Origin: JANMEX01 sp043744175
GTDB taxonomy: Bacteria; Pseudomonadota; Alphaproteobacteria; Rhizobiales; Rhizobiaceae
Length of the DNA: 14,464 nt
Direction of reading: 5' to 3'
NCBI GenBank assembly: GCA_043744175.1
Contig: JAYTVD010000167.1
Span: 1 to 14,464 of the forward strand
The translations under genes were made by a program, and so were the position numbers. Under the pieces are notes generated by a model that was not told where the DNA came from, did not search any database, and saw only the letters and a list, made by a program, of their open reading frames with translations. Shown in pieces: positions 14,386 to 14,464 of the stretch. Numbering within the stretch: position 1 is the stretch's first letter; each line of letters begins with the position of its first letter.

Positions 14386-14460
14386 TGGTGGGCGTAACAG
14401 GGATTGAACCTGTGACCCCTACAATGTCAATGTAGTGCTCTCCCGCTGAGCTATACGCCC
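14386..14460 (-). tRNA. tRNA-Val(GAC)
   Basis: Read on the minus strand, a complete cloverleaf is present: acceptor stem GGGCGTA/TACGCCC, D arm with GCTC/GAGC, anticodon arm CTACA-TTGACAT-TGTAG, and T arm ACAGG-TTCAATC-CCTGT. The anticodon GAC (14426-14428 on the plus strand) reads valine codons GTC and GTT. The 3' CCA is encoded at 14386-14388. The gene points towards the tad operon and lies 160 bp from the IS remnant. Confidence 0.96.
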
Positions 14461-14464
14461 ATTC

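Noticed and set aside
14235..14435. Plus-strand frame of 66 residues near the right end
   Set aside because: Its C-terminal half is antisense to tRNA-Val and yields the well-known false peptide VTGIEPVTP; no ribosome binding site or family resemblance.
14386..14460. tRNA-Val as an attachment site of a mobile island carrying the tad locus
   Set aside because: No integrase gene and no repeat of the tRNA 3' end was found in the window; the tRNA appears to be just the next gene.

Overview
The window carries a nearly complete tad (tight adherence, Flp/type IVc pilus) locus of an alphaproteobacterium, most likely from the Sphingomonadales or a close relative. That placement rests on the cpa-type gene order, a TTAA-N7-TTAA (CtrA-type) box at the pilin promoter, a small lipoprotein between cpaC and tadG, and the style of the IS30-type transposase remnant. 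It is inference from protein style and context, since no database was searched.

Layout. Positions 2-913 hold a one-pass membrane protein of unknown function with a coiled coil, probably entering from outside the window. A four-helix membrane protein of unknown function follows (1035-1550). Converging on it is cpaA, the prepilin peptidase, on the minus strand (1547-2050). About 570 bp of AT-rich DNA separates cpaA from the divergent flp pilin gene (2622-2816) and contains a promoter with a perfect CtrA-type box. A strong hairpin lies between flp and cpaB. The plus-strand run then reads cpaB, cpaC, a small lipoprotein, tadG, tadE, a second tadE/F-like gene, cpaE, an L,D-transpeptidase, cpaF, tadB and tadC (to 13699). 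Genes overlap or lie within about 50 bp of each other, so this is probably one transcription unit. Directly after tadC is a decayed IS30-type transposase (about 13735-14226, minus strand), then about 160 bp with nothing recognisable, then tRNA-Val(GAC) on the minus strand.

How the parts work together. CpaA would cut the leaders of Flp and of the two TadE-like pseudopilins, which share a G|xxxxE cleavage motif. CpaF (ATPase) and TadB/TadC (inner-membrane platform) would drive assembly, with CpaE positioning the machine. CpaC (secretin), CpaB and the lipoprotein would form the envelope channel, and TadG would be an accessory cell-surface or pilus-associated component. The L,D-transpeptidase within the operon suggests that cell-wall remodelling is coupled to building the envelope-spanning channel. 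No full-length cpaD and no tadD-type TPR gene is present in the window. The point where further tad genes could be expected is occupied by the IS remnant.

Most of the window is a recognisable system. The less expected items are the L,D-transpeptidase, a CpaE with both P-loop lysines lost but receiver residues retained, the hairpin behind the pilin gene, the CtrA-type box with a possible leader peptide, the hendecad repeat in CpaB, and the two unknown membrane proteins next to cpaA.
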